This document shows positions 15,653 through 23,365 of a DNA stretch of 30,778 nt, piece after piece (position 1 is the stretch's first letter; each line of letters begins with the position of its first letter). The notes beneath the pieces are model-generated. The model was not told the origin of the DNA. It ran no database searches and was given only the letters and a program-made list of their open reading frames with translations. This DNA comes from CAZBWW01 sp964496005. Its GTDB lineage: Bacteria > Patescibacteriota > WWE3 > UBA101185 > UBA10185. The DNA lies in the NCBI GenBank assembly GCA_964496005.1, contig CAZBWW010000012.1, positions 1 to 30,778 of the forward strand. Direction: 5' to 3'. Position numbers and translations under genes: made by a program.

Positions 15653-16525
15653 ATGGGTAGCGAGTCATTTCCTACTGATGATAACACTTTTACTATTGCT
15701 GATGTCGTTGGTTTGGGTACTGCCGGAGAAGGTCCTGATTCAGTAGACAAAACTGCAAATAGAAGTGATGAAGAAAAACAACAACTAAAAGAGCAGTTGG
15801 CTGAGGCACAAGCATTTCAGATTGAGCGCCAAAGTCACCTTGAGACAGTAGAAGAAACTAAACAAGAAGTAACTGGTGCAGAACAGAAATTAGAAAAGTT
15901 AAAAACGACTGCTGGAACCATAAATCAGCCCCCGCCATCGATTGAAACAATTATTGGAAAGCAAAGTACGGGTCATAAGAGATTGGACGAGCTTGTTAAC
16001 GAAATGAATAGGGTGTACTATGAAGTGCACGTTGTTCCATTTATAAGAGTCATAAACCGCGTCCGGGGGATTATCGTAGCAATAAGAGAAAAAAAGGCTT
16101 CTAGGGATCTTTTTTTGGCGGAAGGCAGGTACGAAGACAGTAAAAGAGCGTTGGACGACTTGTTCGGAGGTGAAGATTCACCAATTATACAAGCGTTTGG
16201 CGGATTTGAGCAGATAAGAAAAACTGCACAAACTGAGGCAGCAATAGTTTACAATACTGCCGTAGCTTTGCACCGAGTTGAAAATGCGACTAAATTCATT
16301 GATGGTGCGTTGGAGTATTTCGATAAAAAACCAGTCGAATTTAGAGATTTTTTAACTGAGTTGGCTGATGAATTCGAAACTGCAAAACAGGAAGCCGGCA
16401 CCGATCCTTCAAAATTAGCAGATGAAGTAACAGATAAGGATCTGGAAGCCGCCGCTAAACTGTACGACTTTACAATAGGACTAATCGGATCAATCCCTTA
16501 CGATGACTATACTGAAAAGGTTTGA
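15653..16525 (+). CDS. Leaderless paralogue B, unknown function
   Basis: 290 residues, acidic, cytosolic by composition. Shared with paralogue A are FTIAD (13-17), a Gln/Glu-rich coiled segment with AxxFQxxRxxL, the core DSPIIQAFGGFEQIRKTAQ followed by TEAAIVYNTAVALHR, and the closing DLEAAAKLYDFTIGLIG. It has an extra ~60 residues in the middle (basic, helical, around 95-160). No known domain recognised. Its own promoter predicts a leaderless transcript 62 nt after the end of gene A, so the two are separate transcription units that were duplicated together with their promoter. Confidence 0.75.
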   Translation: MGSESFPTDDNTFTIADVVGLGTAGEGPDSVDKTANRSDEEKQQLKEQLAEAQAFQIERQSHLETVEETKQEVTGAEQKLEKLKTTAGTINQPPPSIETIIGKQSTGHKRLDELVNEMNRVYYEVHVVPFIRVINRVRGIIVAIREKKASRDLFLAEGRYEDSKRALDDLFGGEDSPIIQAFGGFEQIRKTAQTEAAIVYNTAVALHRVENATKFIDGALEYFDKKPVEFRDFLTELADEFETAKQEAGTDPSKLADEVTDKDLEAAAKLYDFTIGLIGSIPYDDYTEKV

Positions 16526-16530
16526 TTTAT

Positions 16531-16617
16531 TTTTGGTGGGTGCTCCTGGGCTCGAAGGTCGCTTCGCGACGTTCTTAGATATATAACGTAATTTTGGTGG
16601 GTGCTCCTGGGCTCGAA
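16531..16617 (-). repeat. Duplicated tRNA 3' end (26 bp, 61-bp offset)
   Basis: The 26 bp covering the CCA, acceptor 3' strand and T-arm 3' half of tRNA-Ile (16592-16617) recur exactly at 16531-16556. Between the copies lies a hairpin GTCGC-TTC-GCGAC (16558-16570). The outer copy has no matching 5' half, so it is a tRNA fragment. Confidence 0.85.
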
Positions 16618-16670
16618 CCAGGGACCACTCGTGTATAAGACGAGCGCTCTACCGACTGAGCTAAGCACCC
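16595..16670 (-). tRNA. tRNA-Ile(TAT)
   Basis: Normal cloverleaf with acceptor GGGTGCT/AGCACCC, anticodon stem CTCGT/ACGAG, loop CTTATAC (anticodon TAT), T loop TTCGAGC and encoded CCA. It reads AUA directly. Most bacteria instead use a CAU tRNA modified by TilS. It follows hpf by 38 nt on the same strand and may be cut from that transcript. Confidence 0.93.
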
Positions 16671-16708
16671 TTATTATTTATTTTGTTTTCAACCCAAATT
16701 TTTAGGAA

Positions 16709-17098
16709 TTAGTCCGTAGTATCTACAACTGCATCTTCAGCCAGCTCTTCTAAATCTTCCTCGCTTAAAACCTTGCTTTCACGCCGCTCTTCCCAATCCC
16801 TACTTTGTGTTTTATCTTTACTTTTCGCATAAATTCTATCAAGCTCATCAACCGCCTCAACCAGTGCTGTTTCCAGCGCAAATCCTTTTTCTTCAGTGTA
16901 CAATTTTTCCCCGTTTAAGTTAGCCTCCAGTCTAACTACAAACGTTTCATCCGGTCCTGAATTTAGCACAACCCTCATAGACTTATTTTCGTCCGGAATG
17001 TCAACCCAACGTCTTTCTAATTTCGCCAATTTTTCTACTGTTAACGTTTTCATACTTTCCGAAATGGTTATATTGTCCGAAGTTATTTGATATTGCAT
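16709..17098 (-). CDS. hpf: Ribosome hibernation promoting factor, S30AE/YfiA family (short form)
   Basis: 129 residues. The fold pattern of the S30AE family is visible: an N-terminal strand (MQYQITSDNITIS), a helix (ESMKTLTVEKLAKLER), two strands with VRLEANLNGEKLYTEEKG, and a second helix ETALVEAVDELDRIYAKSKDK. It would bind the decoding region of idle 30S subunits. It lacks the C-terminal dimerisation domain of long HPF and ends in an acidic tail (EEDLEELAEDAVVD). The gene lies 71 nt after the DUF1858 gene. TAAAAT nine nt before the ATG suggests a nearly leaderless transcript of its own. Confidence 0.88.
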   Translation of the reverse strand: MQYQITSDNITISESMKTLTVEKLAKLERRWVDIPDENKSMRVVLNSGPDETFVVRLEANLNGEKLYTEEKGFALETALVEAVDELDRIYAKSKDKTQSRDWEERRESKVLSEEDLEELAEDAVVDTTD

Positions 17099-17169
17099 AG
17101 TAAAGTTATTTTAACACGCGTGCAGTGTGTTGTCGTTTGAATATGCAAAGACTGGCTGTGCAAAGGCGT

Positions 17170-17442
17170 TTATTCACCATGCGCAATAACCTCGTTTACC
17201 CGTTCGACCATTTCGTCTATTTCTTCGGTTGTCATTCCATGTAACTGCGCCCCCATTTCAATGGTGTCAAATCCTGCTGCAACACAACTCACACAATGCA
17301 AACCGTAATCCATTAGCACTTCGGCAGCCTCGGGGTATTTAGCCGTTAATTCAGCCAAATTAGCCGTTTTTAGGATTTTTTCTTTTCCCTTGTGAGAAGC
17401 GTTTGTATTGTCTTTTGCGGTGTTAGATGTTTTTGTTGGCAT
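17170..17442 (-). CDS. DUF1858 redox-disulfide domain protein
   Basis: 90 residues. A Lys/Asn/Thr-rich N-terminal tail (1-25) precedes a DUF1858 domain: ELTAKYPEAAEVLMDYGLHC, then CVSC, then a helix with MTTEEIDEMVERVNEVI. The family's CxxC is intact, with Cys at about 51 and 54. DUF1858 domains are found alone or next to hybrid-cluster proteins and are thought to be redox-active; direct function is unknown. Here the gene lies 25 nt after sufU, which suggests a part in Fe-S assembly or sulfur transfer in this organism. Confidence 0.85.
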   Translation of the reverse strand: MPTKTSNTAKDNTNASHKGKEKILKTANLAELTAKYPEAAEVLMDYGLHCVSCVAAGFDTIEMGAQLHGMTTEEIDEMVERVNEVIAHGE

Positions 17443-17467
17443 TATTAATCCCCTTATATATTTTAGC

Positions 17468-17854
17468 TTATGTATTTTTAGCCATTTCTAATTTTTTTAC
17501 TGCGTGCTGAAGCGCATCCAAGACCAGAGTTGCACACTTTACTCTACTCGTTGTTAGGTTGGCATCTATCAGCTTTAATACATCATCCTTGGTTAACTGC
17601 TCCACTTCTTCAACAGTCTTGCCTTTTATTTCTTCTAACACTAACTCACTAGAAATGACGCTTACAGCACACGCGCTGCCATCAAACTTTGCATCTGTGA
17701 TCTTACCGTCAGAAAAAGCTAATGCCAACTCCACGACATCACCACATAGTGGGTTAGCTTCTATCACCACAACATCGGGATTGCTAAGCACACCTTTATT
17801 GGTTGGATTTCTAAGTATTTCCAGTAATTCTTGTCTGTGATAAATATCGTCCAT
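17468..17854 (-). CDS. sufU: SufU/IscU-type scaffold or sulfur-transfer protein
   Basis: 128 residues of the IscU-like fold. The three conserved cysteines are present: C37 in NPLCGD, C62 in GSACAVS and C107 in RVKCATL, with Asp39 after the first. In SufU these bind zinc and accept persulfide from SufS; in IscU they hold the nascent cluster. The short length, the phrase GSACAVSVISSELV and the place beside sufS favour SufU. It lies 30 nt after sufS in the same direction. No Shine-Dalgarno is seen. Confidence 0.92.
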   Translation of the reverse strand: MDDIYHRQELLEILRNPTNKGVLSNPDVVVIEANPLCGDVVELALAFSDGKITDAKFDGSACAVSVISSELVLEEIKGKTVEEVEQLTKDDVLKLIDANLTTSRVKCATLVLDALQHAVKKLEMAKNT

Positions 17855-17884
17855 AAGCTTTAAAATTAGGTGTTATACCAAAAA

Positions 17885-19147
17885 TTACCTTAAAATACTA
17901 AGTGCCTTTTTCACTCCCGAAACTAGTACATCAATATCCTCTTTTGTATTATAAATATGAAAACTTGCCCTAGTTGATGTGGGTAAGTTTAATTTTTTGT
18001 ACAAATGCATGGCGCATTGCATCCCCGCACGTACTGCAACTCCTTCAGAACTTAACACGGCCGCTACATCGTGTGAATGAATATTTTCTACAATAAATGA
18101 TACTAAACCAACTCTATCTTCTGCGTTAGCCGGGCCTAACACTTTAACCTCAGGAAACTCGCCAAGCTTTTCAAGCGCATACTGCGTTAACTCAATGTCA
18201 TGTTGTCGAATATTCTCTATCCCTATGTCAGTCAGGTAATTAATCGCTTCACCTAAAGCCACAACACCCCCAACATTAGGAGTGCCCGCTTCAAACTTAT
18301 GCGGAATATCCTGCATTTCAAGCTCATACGCACCACAGTTCTCACCAATACCCTTAACCATTCCTCCACCCACCAATAGCGGGTTCATGTTCTTTAAGTG
18401 CTCTTCTTTTCCCCACAACACGCCGACACCCATCGGTCCAAACATTTTATGCCCTGAAAACGCGTAAAAGTCACATCCTAAACTTTTAACGTCCACTGGT
18501 ATGTGACCTATTGCTTGTGCACCATCAACTACTACAACTGCTCCAACCTCATGCGCAACCTTACATATTTCTTTTATAGGTGATATCACACCAAGTACAT
18601 TTGATGCGTGCGATACAACAACAACTTTTACTCCAGGCGTGAGGCTTTTTTTCCAGTCAGCAGTAAGCATCCCGGTGGGTATGTCGTTTTCAATTGAAGT
18701 TTCTATGTACTCAATCTTACATTCCAGCCTGTCGGATAGCCGTTTCCACGGGAGTATGCTGCTGTTGTGCTCGGCAATAGTTGTTAAGATTACATCACCT
18801 TTCTGCAGTTTATTGGTTGAGTCCTGTCCCCACCCATACGCAACTATGTTTAATGCTTCGGTGGTATTTTTAGTGAAAATCACCTCGTTAGGTTGCGCAT
18901 TTATAAAATCTGCGACTTTTTTGCGGGTTCCTTCATACAACTCGTCGGCCTTTTCGGCTAAATAATGCGAACTTCGGCCCACATTTGCATTAAATTGGCG
19001 GTAGTAGTCTATTTCTGCGGAAAGTACCCGGCTCGGCTTTTGGGCTGTTGCTGCGCTGTCCAAATAAACTAGCCTTTTATCACCATTCTGCCCAACCCCC
19101 CGCTCAAATATCGGAAAATCTTTTTTTATCTTTTGTATATCAAACAT
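17885..19147 (-). CDS. sufS: Cysteine desulfurase SufS
   Basis: 420 residues, class V PLP aminotransferase fold, group II desulfurase. The PLP lysine is K234 in SGHKMFGPMG, D208 (VVVDGAQ) pairs with the pyridine nitrogen, and H127 (AEHNSS) stacks over it. The persulfide cysteine is C378 in the short loop RAGMQCAMHLY, where the family usually has RxGHHCA. It removes sulfur from cysteine for SufU and SufBCD. Length and motifs are normal. It follows sufD by 21 nt. Confidence 0.96.
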   Translation of the reverse strand: MFDIQKIKKDFPIFERGVGQNGDKRLVYLDSAATAQKPSRVLSAEIDYYRQFNANVGRSSHYLAEKADELYEGTRKKVADFINAQPNEVIFTKNTTEALNIVAYGWGQDSTNKLQKGDVILTTIAEHNSSILPWKRLSDRLECKIEYIETSIENDIPTGMLTADWKKSLTPGVKVVVVSHASNVLGVISPIKEICKVAHEVGAVVVVDGAQAIGHIPVDVKSLGCDFYAFSGHKMFGPMGVGVLWGKEEHLKNMNPLLVGGGMVKGIGENCGAYELEMQDIPHKFEAGTPNVGGVVALGEAINYLTDIGIENIRQHDIELTQYALEKLGEFPEVKVLGPANAEDRVGLVSFIVENIHSHDVAAVLSSEGVAVRAGMQCAMHLYKKLNLPTSTRASFHIYNTKEDIDVLVSGVKKALSILR

Positions 19148-19168
19148 AATTTTAACTTTGTTTTATAC

Positions 19169-19786
19169 CTAACTTAGGCCAACAGCCTTTCTAACATCTT
19201 TCTTTATACCCTCATCGCCTATCTTTGACAACAGCGACTCAAAAAAACCCTCCAAAATAATTTTCGTCGCCTCGGCTTTGGTTAAACCGCGACTTTGCAA
19301 GTAATATAGCTGATTTTCGTCAATTCTTCCTGTTGATGCCCCATGTGATGCTTTAACATCATCAGCTTCGATTTCTAACATAGGATCTGATCTATTTTTT
19401 GTATTTTCACCTGCAACCAACACCGCATCATGTAAAAACGAACTGGTTTGTTGTGCTTCTTTCGCTATTTTGATCTTGCCGGTATAGCTGGACTCGCCAC
19501 CGTCCAACAACACACCTTTGATTGTAGTCTGACAGGAAGTGTTAGGTACTTGGTGATTGGCAATTGTGACAAAATCAAGCTTTTCACCATTTCCTAGAGT
19601 ATCCTTACCAAGTTTATATAATCCTACTAACTCCGCGGTTACGCCTGGCCTATTAAATATTAATTCGCAAACCAGCGGTTCTGCTGCTGTCCGTACAACC
19701 TTTTGCCCAAAGTCCAGCACAAACTGAGTGTCTTCTAATACTTCCATTTTTATATATTTTGTTAGTTTTACTTTTTTATATTTCAT
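19169..19786 (-). CDS. sufD: SufD-like scaffold protein, short form
   Basis: 205 residues, about half the usual SufD. The SufB/D core beta-helix and the C-terminal signature are present: DVKASHGASTGRID, LYYLQSRGLTKAEATKIILEGF, ending FESLLSKIG. The N-terminal region typical of SufD is missing, as in other reduced genomes. It would pair with SufB on a SufC dimer. The ATG at 19786 lacks a Shine-Dalgarno; a second ATG at residue 14 (MEVLEDTQF) is equally possible. A 250-nt gap with a terminator and a plus-strand tRNA-like element separates it from sufB, so it may need its own promoter, which I could not identify. Confidence 0.88.
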   Translation of the reverse strand: MKYKKVKLTKYIKMEVLEDTQFVLDFGQKVVRTAAEPLVCELIFNRPGVTAELVGLYKLGKDTLGNGEKLDFVTIANHQVPNTSCQTTIKGVLLDGGESSYTGKIKIAKEAQQTSSFLHDAVLVAGENTKNRSDPMLEIEADDVKASHGASTGRIDENQLYYLQSRGLTKAEATKIILEGFFESLLSKIGDEGIKKDVRKAVGLS

Positions 19787-19858
19787 TAGTTTCTGTCTAC
19801 TAAAAATAGCTACATCTCTCTACCCGGAAATGCTTGTAACCCGTATTTTAATCTGTGT

Positions 19859-19930
19859 GGGCCGGGACCTGGTGGCAGTCTGAGACTCGAGAACTCAAGA
19901 CTGGGGGTTCAATTCCCCTCCGGTCCACCA
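19859..19930 (+). ncRNA. tRNA-like element of abnormal structure inside the suf cluster
   Basis: Acceptor GGGCCGG pairs with CCGGTCC, including a G3-U70 wobble; discriminator A and CCA are encoded. The T arm GGGGG-TTCAATT-CCCCT is perfect. The rest is odd. Positions 8-9 are GA instead of TA, the D arm is at best CTG-GTGG-CAG, and the anticodon arm can be drawn as TGAGA-CTCGAGA-ACTCA with an A-A mismatch (anticodon CGA) or as a longer bulged stem GTCTGAG/CTC-A-AGAC. A CGA (Ser) tRNA should have a long variable arm, which is absent, and G3-U70 would make it an alanine acceptor. Total is 72 nt including CCA. It could be a tRNA pseudogene, a tmRNA-like acceptor domain or a new RNA. Confidence 0.65.
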
Positions 19931-19970
19931 TTGACAGCCAACTGCTCAACTTGTAAAATCTCGTCATCGG

Positions 19971-20005
19971 GTCTCAGAAAAACCTTTAAAAGGTTAGTCT
20001 TGAGT
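19971..20005 (+). repeat. Segments complementary to the anticodon arm of the tRNA-like element
   Basis: GTCTCAGA (19971-19978) is the exact reverse complement of 19879-19886, and AGTCTTGAGT (19996-20005) of 19893-19902. The order is A-B ... A'-B', so A' and B' can also pair with each other around the AACCTTT/AAAGGTT palindrome. This gives alternative, mutually exclusive folds. Confidence 0.75.
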
Positions 20006-20010
20006 GCAAA

Positions 20011-20038
20011 AAAGTCCTCTTTACGGAGGGCTTTTTTG
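20011..20038. terminator. Bidirectional Rho-independent terminator between sufB and the tRNA-like element
   Basis: AGTCCTC pairs with GAGGGCT around a 6-nt loop. TTTTTT follows on the plus strand, and the minus strand also ends in a T-run. It would end the plus-strand tRNA-like transcript and the minus-strand sufB transcript, whose stop codon begins at 20041. Confidence 0.8.
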
Positions 20039-22576
20039 TTACCCAACCGACCCCTCCATTTCCAAATCAATTAGCCTATTTAACTCAACCGCGTATTCCA
20101 GCGGCAATTCTTTAACAATCGGCTCGATAAACCCGGACACAATCAGCCCCATTGCTTCAGCTTGGGTTAAACCCCTACTCATCAAATAAAACAGCTTTTC
20201 TTCGCCGATCTTGCTTACACTCGCCTCGTGTTCGACCTGAGCCGAGCTCTCATCCACTTTCATTGTCGGAAAGGTATCAGTTGCCGATTCTGGATCTAAA
20301 ATAAGTGCATCGCATTCTACGCGTGTTTTGGCGTTTTTAGCTGATGGTGTTATGTGTACCAACCCGCGATAGCTTGTCCGCCCACCGTTTGCACTTACCG
20401 ATTTTGAAATAATTGTTGAGGACGTGTTATTACCGGTGTGAATCATTTTAGCTCCGGCATCTTGGTGCATGCCTTTGTTGGCATAAGCTATTGATAACAC
20501 TTCACCATGCGACCTGTCACCTACCAAAAAACATGACGGATATTTCATCGTCAACCGTGAACCCAGATTACCGTCAACCCATTCCATAACACCATCAGTT
20601 TCGACTTTAGCGCGCTTAGTCACCAAGTTGTGCACATCGTTTGACCAGTTCTGTATAGTGGTATACCTAAAGCGTGCGCCGGGTTTCACAAACACCTCAA
20701 CAACCGCGGCGTGGAGTGAGTCAGCAGAATAGACGGGTGCGGTACAGTTGTGCACTGCCAAAGACTCCGCAACATAAGATTCATCTCCTTCTACACTAAA
20801 GTTATATACAGGCACTGCGTTAACTTTCCGACTGGTAATTTTTTTTACGGGAACGTATGCATACTGCCCATCAACAAAAAACATCCCAGCTCTTTTATGA
20901 CCGTTGATTTTAGTTGCTACCTCAACCCCAACAATATCACCGAAAACAGGCATGCTATCCCCGCCAATCGCAATAGTGAACATGTCTTGCCGGTTTTCCT
21001 TTTCCCTACTACGTACATTTACACACGCAAAAACCCCACATCTCAACATAAGATCCCGCATTTGGAATGCTAATACTTCAGAAACGGTATTTATTCGAAA
21101 AATTTCTTTTAGCCCATGCTTACATTGTTTGTTGTAGTAATTCCCATCTCCGCGAAAATAGCCTTTAATCAACTCTTTTTGTTTGATTATATCCTGGAGC
21201 AGTACCCATTGCGGTAAGCTCTTAGTACCTGAAGATGTCCCAAATTGCTTAAAAAAGCGGGCGATCTGTGCAGAGCTTATTACCAACTCGACACCTTGGC
21301 GATCCTTGTAAGTAAATTCATTGAACTTCTTGTGGTTGAAAGTTTTTGTGATAATTCGCTTTACGTCGTCAATGTATTCTCGCTCACTTGAATTAAAAGA
21401 AAAGCGTAAATATCCACGATTATCTAGACTCCCCTCTGCTAAATAGTATCCAATCAATCTAAAAAAGTCTGGGGTTAGCCTTACGTTAACTATAGTAACC
21501 TTATTTTTGTACCTAACTTTAATTGATTTATGTGTAGCTGTCTGCACCCGACTATCAAGCGGAATAACTAAATAATCCTTCGGTGATAGGTCTTTTGCAG
21601 GCACCCATTCGTGAGTAAAGACTTTATTCCGATCATTTTTTAATCGCCTTCTAGCACATAAGAACGGATGCTCTTCGGTTACCTCTATAGTTTTAGTTGG
21701 CATTCCCCAAACCAACAATGAATACAATTTACCGGTATATTTTCTGTGCTGAACTTTGTAAACTTTTTTGAACTTACCGGTATGTGTCAGTACCTTGTCA
21801 CCAACCGCAATCTTTTCTATCAGTTTTTGCCCGGTTGCAGTTGTAACGACATGTCCTTTTGTAAAGCACCCTTCGACATAATGCGCATAACTGCCCTCAT
21901 CCGCAATAATTAGCGTCCGCTCAAACTGCCCCATATTCATTGCATTTATCCTAAAATACGCTTGCAACGGCCGTTTCACATGTACGCCCTTGGGAATATA
22001 CACAAACGACCCGCCTGACCATACCGCGCTATTTAACGCTGCAAACTTATTATCGTGTGCAGGTATCAATTTGCCAAAGTAAGCCTCAAAAAACTCAGGA
22101 TGTTTTTGTAGCGCTTCATCAGTACCCATGAAAATTACACCCTGCTCTTCAAGCTCACCTAGCAACGACCCATAAATTACTTCGCTGTCAAACTGCGCCT
22201 TAACTCCGGCTAAATGCTGTTTTTCGGCTTCAGGAATACCTAATCTATCAAAAGTATTTTTCATTTCCTGTGGGACATCATCCCAGCTTTTTTCCTCTTT
22301 TTCGGTCGGTTTTAAATAGTAGTAAATATTGTCAAAGTCAATTTTGGTTAAATCTCCTCCCCACATCGGCAACGGTTTCTTTTCAAAAAAATCAAGTGCG
22401 GCTAATCTAAAATTAAGCATCCACTCCGGCTCATTTTTCATGGTCGAAATCTGCTTTACAACGTCGGCGTTCAGTCCTTTTTCTGTTTTAAAAACATACT
22501 TTTCGGGCACGTTAAACCCGTATTTTTTCTTATACCCTTTTGTTGTTTGGATGTTAGGCTTTTGAGCTTTGGTCAC
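20039..22576 (-). CDS. sufB: SufB Fe-S scaffold, interrupted by an intein
   Basis: 845 residues; removing the intein (237-610) leaves 471, normal for SufB. N-terminal SufB signatures FNVPEKYVFKTEKGL and WMLNFRLAALDFF are present, then YGSLLGELEEQGVIF, SGGSFVYIPKGVHV, GSYAHYVEG|CTAPVYSADSLHAAVVE, and the C-terminal core QVEHEASVSKIGEEKLFYLMSRGL. SufB is the main cluster-building subunit of SufBC2D. The GTG start at 22576 is chosen because AAGGA lies about 8 nt upstream. It follows sufC by 52 nt. The intein splits EG|CTAP, so protein splicing is needed for a working scaffold. Confidence 0.96.
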   Translation of the reverse strand: MTKAQKPNIQTTKGYKKKYGFNVPEKYVFKTEKGLNADVVKQISTMKNEPEWMLNFRLAALDFFEKKPLPMWGGDLTKIDFDNIYYYLKPTEKEEKSWDDVPQEMKNTFDRLGIPEAEKQHLAGVKAQFDSEVIYGSLLGELEEQGVIFMGTDEALQKHPEFFEAYFGKLIPAHDNKFAALNSAVWSGGSFVYIPKGVHVKRPLQAYFRINAMNMGQFERTLIIADEGSYAHYVEGCFTKGHVVTTATGQKLIEKIAVGDKVLTHTGKFKKVYKVQHRKYTGKLYSLLVWGMPTKTIEVTEEHPFLCARRRLKNDRNKVFTHEWVPAKDLSPKDYLVIPLDSRVQTATHKSIKVRYKNKVTIVNVRLTPDFFRLIGYYLAEGSLDNRGYLRFSFNSSEREYIDDVKRIITKTFNHKKFNEFTYKDRQGVELVISSAQIARFFKQFGTSSGTKSLPQWVLLQDIIKQKELIKGYFRGDGNYYNKQCKHGLKEIFRINTVSEVLAFQMRDLMLRCGVFACVNVRSREKENRQDMFTIAIGGDSMPVFGDIVGVEVATKINGHKRAGMFFVDGQYAYVPVKKITSRKVNAVPVYNFSVEGDESYVAESLAVHNCTAPVYSADSLHAAVVEVFVKPGARFRYTTIQNWSNDVHNLVTKRAKVETDGVMEWVDGNLGSRLTMKYPSCFLVGDRSHGEVLSIAYANKGMHQDAGAKMIHTGNNTSSTIISKSVSANGGRTSYRGLVHITPSAKNAKTRVECDALILDPESATDTFPTMKVDESSAQVEHEASVSKIGEEKLFYLMSRGLTQAEAMGLIVSGFIEPIVKELPLEYAVELNRLIDLEMEGSVG
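20747..21868 (-). mobile_element. SufB intein with LAGLIDADG endonuclease
   Basis: 374 residues (SufB 237-610). Splicing residues are complete: Cys1 (CFTKGHVV), block B Thr/His in VTEEHPFL, block F VPVYNFSVEGDESY, and the end VHN followed by Cys+1 of the extein (NCTAP). The endonuclease domain has both motifs, RLIGYYLAEGSL (373-384) and LIKGYFRGDGNY (469-480), with acidic residues intact, so it appears able to home. It is inserted just before the conserved Cys of the SufB EGCTAP motif. Confidence 0.95.
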
Positions 22577-22628
22577 AAATAGATCCTTAATTTATAATTT
22601 GGTGAAACTACAAAACTTGTACACAACA

Positions 22629-23360
22629 TTACTCCCCAAATGGCGCAAATCCCTTTTCTTCCAGTTCATGCGCAAGCTCTTTCCCGCCGGATTTTCGCAC
22701 AACTCCGTCCTGCATAATACTCACGATGTCCGGTTCGATATATTTTAAAATTCTGGTGTAATGCGTAATCAACAAAACACTCATTTTCGTCTCTTTTTTC
22801 AACTTATTTACCGCATTTGCAATAATTTTTAGTGCGTCCACGTCCAAACCGCTATCGGTTTCGTCGAGCACGGTTAGCTTTGGCTCAATAACCAACATTT
22901 GCAACATCTCCATTCTTTTTTTCTCTCCACCTGAAAACCCCTCATTTAAGTATCTTGTGGCGAAACTCTCATCCATGCCAAGCAATTGCATTTTTTCCGC
23001 TAACACTTTCTTAAATTTAACCGGCGGCAAGTTTACATTATGCGATTTGTTGTACACCAGCCGCAAAAAACTGGAAACAGTTACGCCACTTATCTCGCTT
23101 GGATACTGGAATGATAAAAATATTCCTTTTAGGGCACGTTCATTTGGCTCCATTCCGGTAATGTCATCGCTATTGAACACAATTTGTCCGCTATCCACGG
23201 TATACACTGGATTACCCATAATAGCCTGCGCAAGTGTACTTTTACCACTTCCGTTTGGTCCCATTAATACATGAATTTCATTATCCCCAACAGTTAAATC
23301 GAGCCCTTTTAGTATTGGTTTATCTTCTATGCTTATTCTTAGGTTTTTTATTTTTAACAT
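22629..23360 (-). CDS. sufC: SufC, Fe-S assembly ATPase
   Basis: 243 residues, ABC-type ATPase. Walker A is GPNGSGKST (34-42), the ABC signature FSGGEKKRMEML and Walker B TVLDETDSGLDVDAL, the last being the SufC-specific form. SufC powers rearrangement of the SufBCD scaffold and is not a transporter. It starts 5 nt after the regulator stop, so the two are translationally linked. Confidence 0.96.
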   Translation of the reverse strand: MLKIKNLRISIEDKPILKGLDLTVGDNEIHVLMGPNGSGKSTLAQAIMGNPVYTVDSGQIVFNSDDITGMEPNERALKGIFLSFQYPSEISGVTVSSFLRLVYNKSHNVNLPPVKFKKVLAEKMQLLGMDESFATRYLNEGFSGGEKKRMEMLQMLVIEPKLTVLDETDSGLDVDALKIIANAVNKLKKETKMSVLLITHYTRILKYIEPDIVSIMQDGVVRKSGGKELAHELEEKGFAPFGE

Positions 23361-23365
23361 ATTAT

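Noticed and set aside
16531..16617. Pair of att sites bounding an integrated element
   Set aside because: The copies are only 61 bp apart with nothing but a hairpin between, so they cannot bound an element now present.
19859..20038. Standard tmRNA (ssrA)
   Set aside because: The acceptor and T arm fit, but only ~30 nt lie between the acceptor 5' strand and the variable region; no tag reading frame or pseudoknot ring is possible.
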